Assembly: GCA_028564705.1 (NCBI GenBank)
Contig: JAPXFQ010000166.1
Span: 1,364,001-1,428,000 of the forward strand
DNA from: Apricaphanius iberus
Lineage: Eukaryota; Chordata; Actinopteri; Cyprinodontiformes; Aphaniidae
DNA: 64,000 nucleotides
Direction of reading: 5' to 3'
Shown: one piece after another, positions 24,901 through 33,690 of the stretch
How positions within the stretch are numbered: the first letter of the stretch is position 1
Layout of the letters: each line of letters starts with the position of its first letter
Notes under the pieces: generated by a model
Database searches by the model: none
What the model was told of the DNA's origin: nothing
The model's input: the letters and a program-made list of their open reading frames with translations, nothing else
Program-made: the position numbers and the translations under genes

Positions 24901-27900
24901 ATCAGTTTATCTGGAATCCAAATAACATCTAACAAAATAAGAAACCCCACATATACATTTTATTGCCCATATACATTTGAGCTTAAGTTTTGCAAAACAA
25001 ATCATGTTTTCTTTATATCAGAATGAATTACCATGAATAACAAAAGAAAAAAAATCAATAAATGGAGTAGGGATATTATTTTCAATAAAACCCCAACTGA
25101 ACATTGATCTGTATTATGCATTGTGAAAAAACATGCTTGTTCCACAATGTTTTGCTGGGGTTGTAAATCTATTCACTGCTAAATAGAAATGAAGAAGTTA
25201 TGACATCAATATTACAATCATTGTACTATTTTGCCAATCGGCTGATAACTACTGGAGATAGGCACCAGCCACTAAGATGGGGATAGATGCTATAGATAAT
25301 GGATGGATGAATGGATCTTATTATTTGGGTTGGGGTTATGTCAGAGCCTAAACTGTCGGGAAATAAGTGGGTTAAGGTGGAGACGAGGTGTCGACAGCGC
25401 ATGCAGACATGCATACTTTTTATTTAGAAAGGAGACTGAGTAGTGACATTCACAATAGTGGAGGTCAGTTACTAAAATGACTAGGTGGCAAATGATGATG
25501 ATTTCTTAAAATGAAGCATTTAGGAACCACAACGAAGACATCACAAATACTCATAACAAGTTGAGTGAACTTGGAAAAATCTGACATCTTTTTGTCAAAG
25601 TTATTTATCTGAAACTTTTTATCTTATACAGAAATGAAATGAGAGGTCTTTGAGTAACAGAGTTAAAAGCTTTAACCCCAGAGGTCCAATGAAGTCCAGT
25701 GAGACTGACTCGAAGTACAATTTATGAAAAAGGACATATTATGTTGTACGCAGTACACTTTGGCCTCTGCTGCCATCTGTGTTAAGCCATAAAAATCATG
25801 AGATCACATCCTGTAAAAAAGATACAGCAATAAAGAGAAAAAGCACTGAGTGAAATCACATCTGCCACTGATAGAGAACAGAACAGTCAGAAATATTGAA
25901 AGATTTGTTCACTCAGTGATTGAATGTGAAGATGTAAAAGTACATAACCTGCCTTTGTGAGCAATAAAAACACCATGCACATATATAAGCAGCTCATTGA
26001 ATTCGAAAAGATTTTGGTTTGATTTCAGAGAAGGTCTTTGTCTAGTCAGAATGAAAAAATATATGATTGTAATGAATTTATCTTTTTAATTTTTTCCCAA
26101 AAATATGCCCAGTCTTACAAGAAAACTGACCAGAATTTGAAACATATTTTAATAATGCCCCGATCCCTGCTCCAAATGTTCAACTAAAGCAAATAAGAAG
26201 CCAAACAGAGTGAAACTGGAGCCAAATAATCAGTTGTTGAGTGATGCTGTCTCTTCCTCTGTGCTATAAAAACACTTGTTGAATCTGAACACAGCTGACA
26301 GGTGAACACTCCTCCAGGTTTCGACTTTCTCTCATCACCTTTATTTCCCCTCACCCCTCCACCACCAAAAGTCAGCACATTATACACACATCCATTAATG
26401 ACTTCTTCATAAAGAGGACAGAACTTTTATATCTATCATCTTACAAGTGTAAGGTATAAGGATGCAAGGAAAGATAGGAAGGAAAGAAGGATGGGGAGTA
26501 GGACACAATAAACAAAAAAAGAAGGAAGGGAACAAAGGAAGGATGGAAGAAAGAGAGAGCATTAGAAAAAGAGAAGGATACAATGAAGAAAAGATAGAAG
26601 TGAGGAAAAAATGATGACATTAGGAAGGTGTAAAGGAAGGAAGAAACAAGGAAGGAAGCGACAAAGGACACAGGGAAAAGGAAAAAGTAAAGACATAAGG
26701 AAAATAAAGGACAGAAAGAAGGATTTAGGGAACGTTAAGAAATACTAAATATTTAGATAACTTCATTGGAGATAAAGCAGGAAATGTTTTTCCATACTCC
26801 ATCTATGTTTTTTCCTACTTTAATAGACCTGGAAAATACTTAGATCAAACATCATACTTTTCCAGAAGTGTAGGAACCATGATTAAATCTGGGCACATAA
26901 AGGTAAAACAATTGTGCATGACAGCCCTGGAGGTTAGCAACTCTGCACTTTACTTTAACAGGCTGTCGGAGCCCCATTTGTTTCAAGTAAAAGGAAACCA
27001 TGTGAGACGAAATGACAAAAATACTTCCCAAATCATAAATCTGATTATGTATGACGCAAACTTTTAAACAGAAACTTCACCATTCTGACTTCAGGCTTGT
27101 CAGCAATACAGCTAACCTGACAGGTGTGTTTACCATAAATATTTTTGGAAAGGCTCTGTTGCTCTGGATACTAAACTCAAAGATGAGCCCCTCGACTATG
27201 CAGTTAACAAATTAATAGCTCTGCATGTTCTGGAGAAAAGATACAGAGCTAATTTGATTGAAAAAAAGCTATTAATTAAATTCATATTAGAAATAATAGC
27301 AAAGTTAACTACAACAAATTTAATCACAGTAACTGACTGACTTTCACACCAAAGTCAAAAATGTTGAAAAGAAAGTAAGATATCCCTATAAAAAAAAATT
27401 CCCTCTGCATTTTTATCTTTACTGCACAGGAAATATGAAACTACAGATGAATAAAATGCAATGGTCCAGTCTGCCTGAAGTGAAGCCAGGATTTTTTTAT
27501 TTTTTTTAAACCTATGTGCTGAAAACATTCAGCTTTGGGCTAAAAGTCAATCTCGGAATCCAATACTTTGGACAGCAGTCAAACAAAATATAAAAAATCC
27601 CCAGGCATAATATACATACAAACAAAAAACAATTTAGGGAGAGAAACAGTGAAATAAAACTAAATATAAAACCTAATACCTGGTTTAACGTTACATACTG
27701 TATATGTTTAGGATTAGGATTAATATTCATAGCAGATGAAAAGGCTGTTTGTATTTTAATGGTATTTGTCTTGCAATAAAAATGAGTGGATAATTAAAAA
27801 ATTTATTATTAATTTCAATTTGAACAAATATTGTCTCATTAACTGACAATCTAGAAGAACATGCATAACTTCCCACATTAAGACCAAAAACTGCTTAGAA

Positions 27901-29171
27901 ATTGACAATGGTTATTTTGGTAAACACTGTGCTACTGCTAGTAGAGTTAAACAGAATATTTTAATCTCCTCTTCTTTCTCCTAAAACAAGTTTTATGCTC
28001 AGAATATTGTACATTTATTAGCAACAACTGAACAAAAATTAAAAACTTTCTGACCAGATTTTTATTCAGTGAAAAAATTGATTTAACATCGTTTTAATAT
28101 ATTTAACAACATTTTTAAGTAACAGTTGTGAATTTTTAAATTATTAATTATTTGGCTAAGCCAAACTGCTTGCACTGTGGGTGCTAATAAAGGAAGTCCC
28201 TCAGAGGACATTCAATCAATCTAACCATCAGACTTTCCTTATAATCTGGCTCATATTGAGATTATCATACTTCTCCAGAAAAGGCTTTTCGTCTCCACTT
28301 TTATAATAACGTAATCTTACTTTCTTTGCATGTTGTTTTGTTGAAACTCTGAGTCACGGCAGATCAACAACAGGATACTTTCCCGCTCTTGATTTGTAGG
28401 CATGTATAGCAATGTTGTTCAGCTTTGTAAAAAAAAAAATATATATATATAGAGCATCAAACACCTATTACAGGTTTGGCTAAAACTGTAATGAAAATTA
28501 TTTTTGACAATGGATAATTTGATATTTACTGGGTATTGATCACGGTATAACTTAACCTAGAGCCTAACCATATCAGTGTCTCAAAAAGGAATTTGCTTTG
28601 ACCGCTGTCTACTGTAGGCAAGACACCGACAACTAACTGCTCCAAACAAGAAGATTTAGACAAAAAGACAAGAAAAAAATAAATACATGCATTTATCTTC
28701 TGTCAATGTCACATTCTATGAACTTTCATCAATTCAATTCAATTCAATTCAAATCTTTATTTCAGACACAGCGGCGGTCCATAGAAACAACAAATTACAA
28801 AAGACATACACATGTACACCAAAACAGACAGATATTCCAATATCACATATTTACATATAAGCTAAACATTTCCTTTTTTTTATGTGGAAAGAAATAGTTA
28901 AACTTACCTTCGTCCCCACACAAGCTTGACCTTTCTTGTACTCCTTGTGGGACATCCTCTTGTCCAACTTGCTCCAAAGTGCTTTAGCCTTCCAGGAGGT
29001 GACCTTTGCCTTCAGGCTGCTGTAGAAAGTGTTGTGGTCTGCCGGATCCAGGTCGAAACGTCTGCAGAGGACGTTAAAGGCCTGCAGAGTTCCTTTACAG
29101 GTGGCGGCCTGGATGAAGTTCTCAAACAGCTTCCCAACATTGTCGCTCTCCTCCTCCATCTTTCCCATCAT
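6915..29171 (-). CDS. mical2: MICAL2 flavoprotein mono-oxygenase, partial (exons for residues 1-854; C-terminus outside window)
   Basis: MICAL proteins are NADPH- and FAD-dependent mono-oxygenases that oxidise actin methionines and so depolymerise filaments; MICAL2 acts partly in the nucleus and promotes MRTF/SRF transcription (family knowledge). Seventeen coding exons on the minus strand join without a frame break: 29171-28908, 22286-22079, 21475-21359, 20483-20382, 15523-15368, 15014-14914, 13511-13254, 12511-12396, 12292-12166, 12085-11995, 11605-11458, 10143-9944, 9678-9575, 8721-8659, 8582-8448, 8235-8131 and 7181-6915. Total 2562 bases. Visible motifs are the dinucleotide-binding GGGPCG (residues 93-98), GADGRRN (221-227), VGDSLLE (396-402), a calponin-homology domain (about 514-629) and a basic KRRR (676-679). 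Wording is closer to MICAL2 than to MICAL1 or MICAL3, and the neighbours dkk3 and usp47 agree. Which teleost paralogue (a or b) is not decidable here. No LIM-domain exon is seen left of 6915. Confidence 0.95.
8131..8235 (-). CDS. mical2: mical2 coding exon: proline-rich linker
   Basis: Residues 731-765, phase 0-0. Low-conservation linker: [19 protein letters not shown] followed by [12 protein letters not shown]. Called on clean splice sites (CCAG / GTAGAT), open frame and phase agreement on both sides rather than on strong similarity. Confidence 0.7.
8448..8582 (-). CDS. mical2: mical2 coding exon: linker with [15 protein letters not shown]
   Basis: Residues 686-730, phase 0-0. Contains [15 protein letters not shown], matching human NKVKSMANQLLAKFEE, a conserved amphipathic segment of the MICAL linker. 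Splice sites CTCAG / GTAAAA. Confidence 0.9.
8659..8721 (-). CDS. mical2: mical2 short coding exon with nuclear-localisation-like KRRR
   Basis: A 63-base, phase 0-0 exon, residues 665-685: [17 protein letters not shown]. It corresponds to human DMNKRRRKGF, the basic stretch linked with MICAL2 nuclear entry (family knowledge). Because it is frame-neutral, skipping it would remove the basic cluster cleanly. The donor GTTTGG is weak. Confidence 0.75.
9575..9678 (-). CDS. mical2: mical2 coding exon: linker after CH domain
   Basis: Residues 630-664, acidic then basic: [15 protein letters not shown] followed by ALTRKRVPK. The RKR(T/V)P element aligns with human RKRTPR just after the CH domain. Splice sites CTGCAG / GTAACG keep the frame. 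Confidence 0.88.
9944..10143 (-). CDS. mical2: mical2 coding exon: second half of calponin-homology domain
   Basis: Residues 563-630. [20 protein letters not shown], then EREFGLRPF, and the closing helix [19 protein letters not shown]. Ends the CH domain. Acceptor ATCAG at 10146-10144, donor GTATGG at 9943. Confidence 0.94.
11458..11605 (-). CDS. mical2: mical2 coding exon: first half of calponin-homology domain
   Basis: Residues 514-563. Encodes [20 protein letters not shown] and [18 protein letters not shown], the actin-binding-type CH core including the SW.SG.ALCA.IH..RP signature. Donor GTATGT at 11457. Confidence 0.95.
11995..12085 (-). CDS. mical2: mical2 coding exon with a GC splice donor
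   Basis: Residues 484-514, [10 protein letters not shown] then [16 protein letters not shown], the bridge from mono-oxygenase to calponin-homology domain. The only frame-preserving exit is CGAG|GCAAGG, so the intron 11994-11606 is GC-AG. Joined to the next exon it reads NLYRRESDIRP, the same length as human NLSRKESDIRP. Nearby GT dinucleotides break the frame. Confidence 0.85.
12166..12292 (-). CDS. mical2: mical2 coding exon: end of mono-oxygenase domain
   Basis: Residues 441-483. Encodes [20 protein letters not shown] and [10 protein letters not shown], the C-terminal lobe of the mono-oxygenase domain. Acceptor is TAG rather than CAG; donor CAA|GTAAGC is good. Confidence 0.93.
12396..12511 (-). 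CDS. mical2: mical2 coding exon: end of FAD site
   Basis: Residues 403-441. Starts [20 protein letters not shown], continuing the GD motif into the conserved glycine-rich loop that closes the FAD site. Ends in GCAGAAAG, and the split codon gives the Arg of AERES. Confidence 0.94.
13254..13511 (-). CDS. mical2: mical2 coding exon: mono-oxygenase domain, GD motif
   Basis: Residues 317-402. Contains [20 protein letters not shown], the FAD-contacting segment [20 protein letters not shown], and the GD motif VGDSLLE (396-402) that binds the FAD ribityl chain in this fold. Acceptor CAG at 13514-13512, donor GTAAGG at 13253. Confidence 0.95.
14914..15014 (-). CDS. mical2: mical2 coding exon: mono-oxygenase domain
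   Basis: Residues 283-316. Encodes [20 protein letters not shown] then KKQSLLDK, highly conserved in MICALs. Ends at AAT before GTAAGT, phase 0. Confidence 0.94.
15368..15523 (-). CDS. mical2: mical2 coding exon: mono-oxygenase domain
   Basis: Residues 231-283. Encodes [20 protein letters not shown], then [20 protein letters not shown], nearly identical to mammalian MICAL2. Acceptor CCAG and donor GTGAGA are both consensus. Phase 1 in and phase 1 out agree with the flanking exons. Confidence 0.94.
16942..18036. mobile_element. Candidate DNA transposon with short inverted ends, CpG-rich
   Basis: GCTGCATCCGTAACC (16942-16956) is the inverted copy, with one mismatch, of GGTTTCGGATGCAGC (18022-18036). 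The 1.1-kb interior is richer in CpG than the flanks and has no transposase. GCTGCATCCGAAA-type ends are familiar from teleost elements. No sure target duplication. Confidence 0.45.
18325..18546. mobile_element. Non-autonomous hAT MITE, 222 bp, exact 8-bp target duplication
   Basis: Twenty-base perfect inverted ends, CAGGGGTCCCCAACTCCAGG at 18325-18344 and its complement at 18527-18546. Flanked by TCCTAACG at 18317-18324 and 18547-18554. The intact ends imply a fairly recent insertion. It lies in the mical2 intron between exons 15523 and 20382. Confidence 0.95.
18952..18990. repeat. (TA)n microsatellite
   Basis: Nineteen TA units followed by GTATAT. Confidence 0.95.
19180..20215 (+). mobile_element. 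Dead Tc1/mariner-like transposon, split by a hAT insertion
   Basis: Transposase-derived phrases appear in order: a degenerate match to the tggactgacgagacaaa region (about 19265-19290), GGTAGTGTAATGGTCTGG (about 19378-19395) continuing after the insert as GGGGCTGCTT (19781), CCAATGTGGCTGAAGTG, GAATGGGCAAACATTTCTCC and the end AACCAGTTATTAGGTTTAAA. Stops and an internal deletion abolish coding. Confidence 0.7.
19398..19776. mobile_element. hAT-like element inserted in the Tc1 remnant
   Basis: Starts TAAGGATG and ends CATCTGTA (imperfect inverted ends), with internal GGTATCGGCACAGATACCAG repeats. It splits the Tc1 phrase TGGTCTGG/GGGGCTGC and is flanked by GTCTGGGG (19390-19397) and TTCTGGGG (19777-19784), 7 of 8 identical. 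Confidence 0.75.
20348..20369. repeat. Poly(T) tract beside a mical2 exon
   Basis: Twenty-two T on the plus strand, that is, poly(A) on the transcribed strand, starting about 12 bases downstream of the donor of the GADGRRN exon. Confidence 0.95.
20382..20483 (-). CDS. mical2: mical2 coding exon: GADGRRN motif
   Basis: Residues 197-231. The reading is [14 protein letters not shown] then [18 protein letters not shown]; the GADGRRN element (221-227) is the second conserved FAD-contact motif of flavoprotein hydroxylases. Acceptor CAG at 20486-20484, donor GTGAGA at 20381. A 22-base poly(T) tract lies only 12 bases past the exon end in plus coordinates, that is, just inside the downstream intron. 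Confidence 0.92.
21359..21475 (-). CDS. mical2: mical2 coding exon: mono-oxygenase domain
   Basis: Residues 158-197. Contains [20 protein letters not shown] and [12 protein letters not shown], matching MICAL2 between the FAD loop and the GADG motif. Enters with two bases of Ser158 and leaves one base. Donor GTACTC at 21358 is a non-consensus GT site. Confidence 0.93.
22079..22286 (-). CDS. mical2: mical2 coding exon: FAD-binding Rossmann motif
   Basis: Residues 89-158. It opens with [19 protein letters not shown]: the glycine-rich dinucleotide-binding loop (93-98), followed by the acidic residue E116 of VIVIEKRD that ends the second strand. It continues through [18 protein letters not shown], characteristic of MICALs. 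Acceptor CAG at 22289-22287, donor GTGAGT at 22078. Confidence 0.95.
25236..25316 (+). repeat. SINE 3' tail remnant
   Basis: ACTGGAGATAGGCACCAGCC and an ATGGATGGATG end match the tail of the tRNA-headed SINE family seen elsewhere in the window. The head is absent. Confidence 0.5.
26456..26745 (+). repeat. Purine-rich GGAA/AAGG low-complexity tract
   Basis: Nearly 290 bases of imperfect GGAA, AAGG, GAAGGA units with very few pyrimidines on the plus strand. The complementary strand reads as a Ser/Phe-rich frame (26441-26671), which is an artefact. Confidence 0.85.
28735..28860 (-). repeat. Repeat remnant with AATTC pentamers beside the mical2 start exon
   Basis: Five AATTC units, then CTTTATTTCAGACACAGCGG and short repeats, like the 3' end of a LINE in antisense. 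Ends about 45 bases from the coding exon. Confidence 0.4.
28908..29171 (-). CDS. mical2: mical2 coding exon: start codon and residues 1-88
   Basis: Encodes the N-terminal helix bundle of the mono-oxygenase domain, including [17 protein letters not shown] and [13 protein letters not shown], both nearly identical to MICAL2. Two ATGs are adjacent (29171 and 29168); the first is used here, and the second gives a protein shorter by one residue. Donor is AAG|GTAAGT at 28907; the exon ends in phase 0. Confidence 0.93.
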
Positions 29172-32100
29172 CCGTGCTGCAGCAGATCCGGCGTACTGAG
29201 GCGCTTGCCGAGCGTAACTCAGATGTGGCTACACCCTCGCCTTGGCCCGCAACGTCATGCCCATTCTGAGGAGGCAAGACACATAGCAATGATGTCATTT
29301 CATGGCAAAGAGTCCAACAGATGGCTTTAAGTAAGTTGTTTTTTTCCATTATCTACTTTTAGCCAAAAGACGTATTTACATAGCTTTAAATGCATAATAG
29401 ATTTATTCATTAAGCAGTTTGACTACTTTTTGTTAGGAAAGACTCAGTAACATTCCTTTAACCATTATCTAAGGGAGCAAGCATTCTGAGACATGGTAAG
29501 CTTACACCCACATGAACAAGATAAAATTTCAAGTACAGACAAGGTTGAAAAATACATACAGTTCTAGTAAGAAAAATCACAGAGCAAAGCAGAGTGAGCC
29601 TGTCTGTCAGCTACACGCAGCTGCTGACAATATTAATAACTTATTGCACTACAGAAGCATCCACAATAACCTGCTTTCTTTTAATCTTGCAAGTTTAAAA
29701 AACAACTAGCTGTTTCAAAACGTCAGTACTCAAGGAATCTCAAGCAAGAGCAAAAAATATATAATTTAGAAAATTTTCCACCAAGGGTTAGGCCTAACAG
29801 CTTCAATAAACCAGAATCTTATGCCTGTGTCTTGCTAATGTTTAGGGTATTTGCAAAACTGTTGAAAGATTTTTAACTGCATATTATTTTCATAATAATT
29901 AGCTTCAATGGGCCCAGATTTTCTTATGTTCTTTTAATGCGATCCCAATCAGTAGCTCACTTTGCTTTTTAAAGGCTTTTTCTACATTTGCCTTTTGATG
30001 TTGGCTGCTTCTTTACTCAATACCTCTTCATGGCAGCATTTTGTGCATGGTGTCCTTAACAATAGAAAAAGCTGACTGCTTTCAGGTAATTTCAATGATT
30101 TTATAGTACTTGCTCATAAAAATGGAAACTAATAACAACGTTAGGAAAAACATTGTTTATGCATCTAGGGTAGTCTGAATTTACATTGGAGGACTATGTT
30201 TGGCTATGCTGGCTTTACTACCAAGTGTCTATTGGATCAAATATCATAATCATGAGCTCAAGGGCTTTAAGTAGGTCTTCTTCTCAAAGCTTTTTTGAAA
30301 TGAACCTTCACAGTCTTTCCAAAGTGTTCTCCCAGTGCACATATTTACATATAATTTTTGTCTTGATTCAAAGATTTGTCTTTTCTCTTATCACAAATAT
30401 TAGATATATGTTCATCACATCTTTAGCAATACTTTTCTTAGTGTAGGCTACCACAAAGTATGTCTATTATATAATAGGGGTATATAATTACTTGTGTGAG
30501 TACTTCTAATGTCTCCAAAAAACCTGACTTCTGTGGAAACACTTTTAAAGGAAACGCAGGCAAACATGGACAGATACATGATTATTTATAAAGGCTTAAT
30601 ACTTTAGCATGTGTACTGAGGCATGTGTGTTTAGTTTGCATACATGTGTGCCTGCAAGTGAAAAAATTGTTGCTAAGAACATTCACTCGTGTCAGAATAA
30701 AGCTGAACTGAGACAAATAAAGCCACGTTCCTCTAATCAACCATCAAGCACTTAAAAATCTGAGCCAGAAGCTGGTGCCAGAGTTCGACATCAAAGCAAA
30801 AGGGGGAAATTTTCAGCGTTTGGCCCTAGTGTGCCGACGTGGGTGGAGACCACAGCTTCCGTGAGTTTTGGGGGATGCCTGCCTTTGAAATTTTAATGTC
30901 CCATAGAGTGGGATGGGCATGGTTAGAGAAGAAGTTTGAGTGGCTATGCAGGGCCTAAACACCCAACACCCAGCTGTAATCCAGTGTTTCTGTCATACCA
31001 GGATCCTTGGATGCAATGTGGGACAAAGACGTTCATGTAGTAAAAAAAGAGAGAAATTACCAAGAAGTCATGACTCATATTTTTAATTGTGTCCTCATGT
31101 CATGAGGGTTTAACTCGTAATCCAACAGCAGCAACATTTTTCTTCAGGCTAAAATTGGCATTTTAATTTGTAGAGTATCCTGTTTGGCCACGTGGCTGCA
31201 TCCTGTTTTTGTTCCTGTTGTTTCACTAGCAGATTTGAACCAAGACAGGAGATCCATGCGGCCCACAGTAATGCTCTATAAGCAGTTTAGCATTTTGCAC
31301 CGCTGTAATATCCTGTCACAGATCCGATGGAGGCCCTGAAGACAGACATCCAGCCTTTAGTGCGCTGGCATTCTTTCGCCACGTGGCTGCAGAAGCTCTG
31401 AAGTCCTCCATCATCATAAGCTCAGAGCAAACTCTGGGGCCTTCTCACTAGTGCCGCATGGCAGCCGGTCACAGGACACCACTGAGGTTTCCTAGAAAAC
31501 GTGATGTTTGTCATCGAGTAACAAGCTACGGCTTGCTATGACAAGCTATGACAAAATGCATGGAGGTTTAATCTTTGACGATGATCAGAGAGCTTTTGCA
31601 TTTCTGGAGCACTGCTATCTGAACTTTAAAGCCTTCAGGGTGTTTGTCCTTTCCACAAGTTAAAAATGAGTGAGTCTGACTTTTTCTCTTTTTTTTATCA
31701 GTATTTTATTTCTGCTTTAGGCTGTACTGAAAAAATTTCAGTGACACCATTTTATTTCACATTTTTGTCCACAGTAAAATATGAAAATCTTAACCCAAGA
31801 CTTAATACCTGCACTTATGTTATCACATTTTAAAATAAAAGAGCCACAATAATTAAAAGCATCTATCATCTCATTCTGGAACCCCTAATGAAAGAGACCC
31901 TTAATAAAATCTTCTTAGGCAAGTCAATGTTCAGAACGAAAACTACACTGTCTCTGACACATGGACTTCACCCAATTCAGTCTGACAGAATGGAAAAGTC
32001 ACTTGGTGGCAGAAAGAAGAAGGAACCCACAGAGTGTCTGTAAAAATGCAACCGAGCGCAAGGGAAATATTAGCCACACATCCGTATCTCAGCCCAGGCA

Positions 32101-32539
32101 GATAATGGTTGAGATCACAGGGTTTATTGCCATGTTGGTTTATGTTTCTTTTCTGTCCAGTAAATGATGTGATTAAGTGAAACCAGCTGTGTCTAAGAGA
32201 TAAAAACTTAATGGGGAGTGATTCAGTTCCCAATACAGTGAACAGCTGAACAAATTAACTACTGCTCACCTTGAAAACCCTAAGAGTTCAATCTATAATG
32301 CAATAATTCTGTATATGGTCTTATTCCCCAGAGGTCTAGAAAGTTCTTTCATAATGCTGAAGAGAATCAAAATACATTCAAGTTAGTGTTCTGCAAATAT
32401 AGATAAAGATACTGATGTGTTTTAGTGAGACATACAGTAACAATGTATCTGTTCCTACTTTGATAAAGGTGGAATGGCATGAATAAAAAAAAGTACCTTC
32501 TGAAGTCCACATCAAAAGTAAACAGGGACTGTGTTATAT

Positions 32540-32710
32540 TGATAAGGCTGCAACAGTTAGTTGCAGTGCTGCCTTGCAGCAAGAAGGTCCTGGATACAAA
32601 TCCCATCCTACGGTCATTCTGGGAGGAGTTTACATGTTTACATGTCTCTAAATTGTCCCTAGGCATGACCTTCTTTAACAAGACTTCTATCACTGACTAT
32701 AATAAGCATT
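32540..32710 (+). repeat. Degenerate tRNA-headed SINE
   Basis: GCAGCAAGAAGGTCCTGGAT, then GGGAGGAGTTTACATG and TAAATTGTCCCTAGGCATGA follow the consensus order of the SINE at 41684-42054, but with decay and no clear duplication. Confidence 0.6.
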
Positions 32711-33600
32711 CTGTCCATTTGTCCTGGTAAAAAAAAACAACAGCTGCTGTATGGGATTTTGACACTTTAAAGAACCCTGCACAATTTTTTGCAACCCTGC
32801 TAAAGATTACTAAAATGCCATAAATTTCAGTCATCTCAGCTTACTCTTTGTGCTGGTTGGGTAGACTTGGTACCACCCTTATTTGTTAAAGTTGTTTTAA
32901 ACAATTTAATTATTGGTCTTCTGATCTGTGGGCAGTCAAACCTGAGCAGTTAATTTCCCGCGGGCATTACCCAACTTGTGAAAATCAACCCACGTCTTCA
33001 TTACTTAAATGGTATGTTGTCTTCAATTCTGAAAAGTAAATAGAGAAAATGAGCCTCAATATTCGGTTCAACTTTTAAAAAAAGCATGGTATATATAATT
33101 TGTAAAAAATCAGTCTCATGTATTAAGGTATTTTTCACCAGAGGCTCTGTATTTACATAAGGAAAAAAGTCGCCAGATGCAAATGTAAAGCGTATTGGAG
33201 AGGAACGCAAAGTGTAAAGTTTTATCAGGATTTGGCTACAAAAGCTAAATTAGATTAGACACATCCTTTAATTGTTAAGTTTTTATTTCCTTTAGACCGA
33301 AGGTATACGTTATACGTTTAATAGATTCAAACATCATCAGCATCAATAAAATGACTCATCAGGGATGTGATCGTTACAAATCCTCTGTTTCCAATGACGT
33401 TTTTCTGCTTGAAAATCTAAAGCTGTAGCACTACAAGACAAGGGTTAATAATCTTAAATATTTACAGAAACAAGCTCTTGAAGAATGGAATGAAGAAAGA
33501 CATCGACAACATCCATAACAAACGCCCTCATTTCCTGATCGGATCAAGTAAAATGCCTGAATGCCTAGGAGATACATGATTCACTTTAAATATTCACAGT

Positions 33601-33690
33601 AAGGCAAGGCAAGGCAATTTTATTTATATAGCACACTTTCAACATAAGGCAATTCAAGGTGTTTTACATGATGACAAAAATTTGAAAATT
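33601..33690 (-). repeat. L2-like 3' tail, antisense
   Basis: AGGCAAGGCAATTTTATTTA, then TATAGCACACTTTCAAC and AATTCAAGGTG, is the reverse of the common L2-type LINE 3' end. Its 5' extent into 33700-34060 is unclear. Confidence 0.6.

Larger units (their letters stand above)
22287..28907 (-). other. mical2 intron 2 (6.6 kb)
   Basis: AT-rich. Only a SINE tail (25236), the purine-rich tract (26456) and a repeat remnant by the exon (28735) are identified. Possible old LINE tail at 23655-23760. Nothing coding is seen. Confidence 0.5.

Noticed and set aside
26441..26671. Ser/Phe-rich minus-strand frame
   Set aside because: Low-complexity complement of a GGAA-rich tract.
26456..26745. CRISPR-like or satellite array
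   Set aside because: Units are short, irregular and without spacers of constant length; it is simple-sequence DNA in a vertebrate genome.
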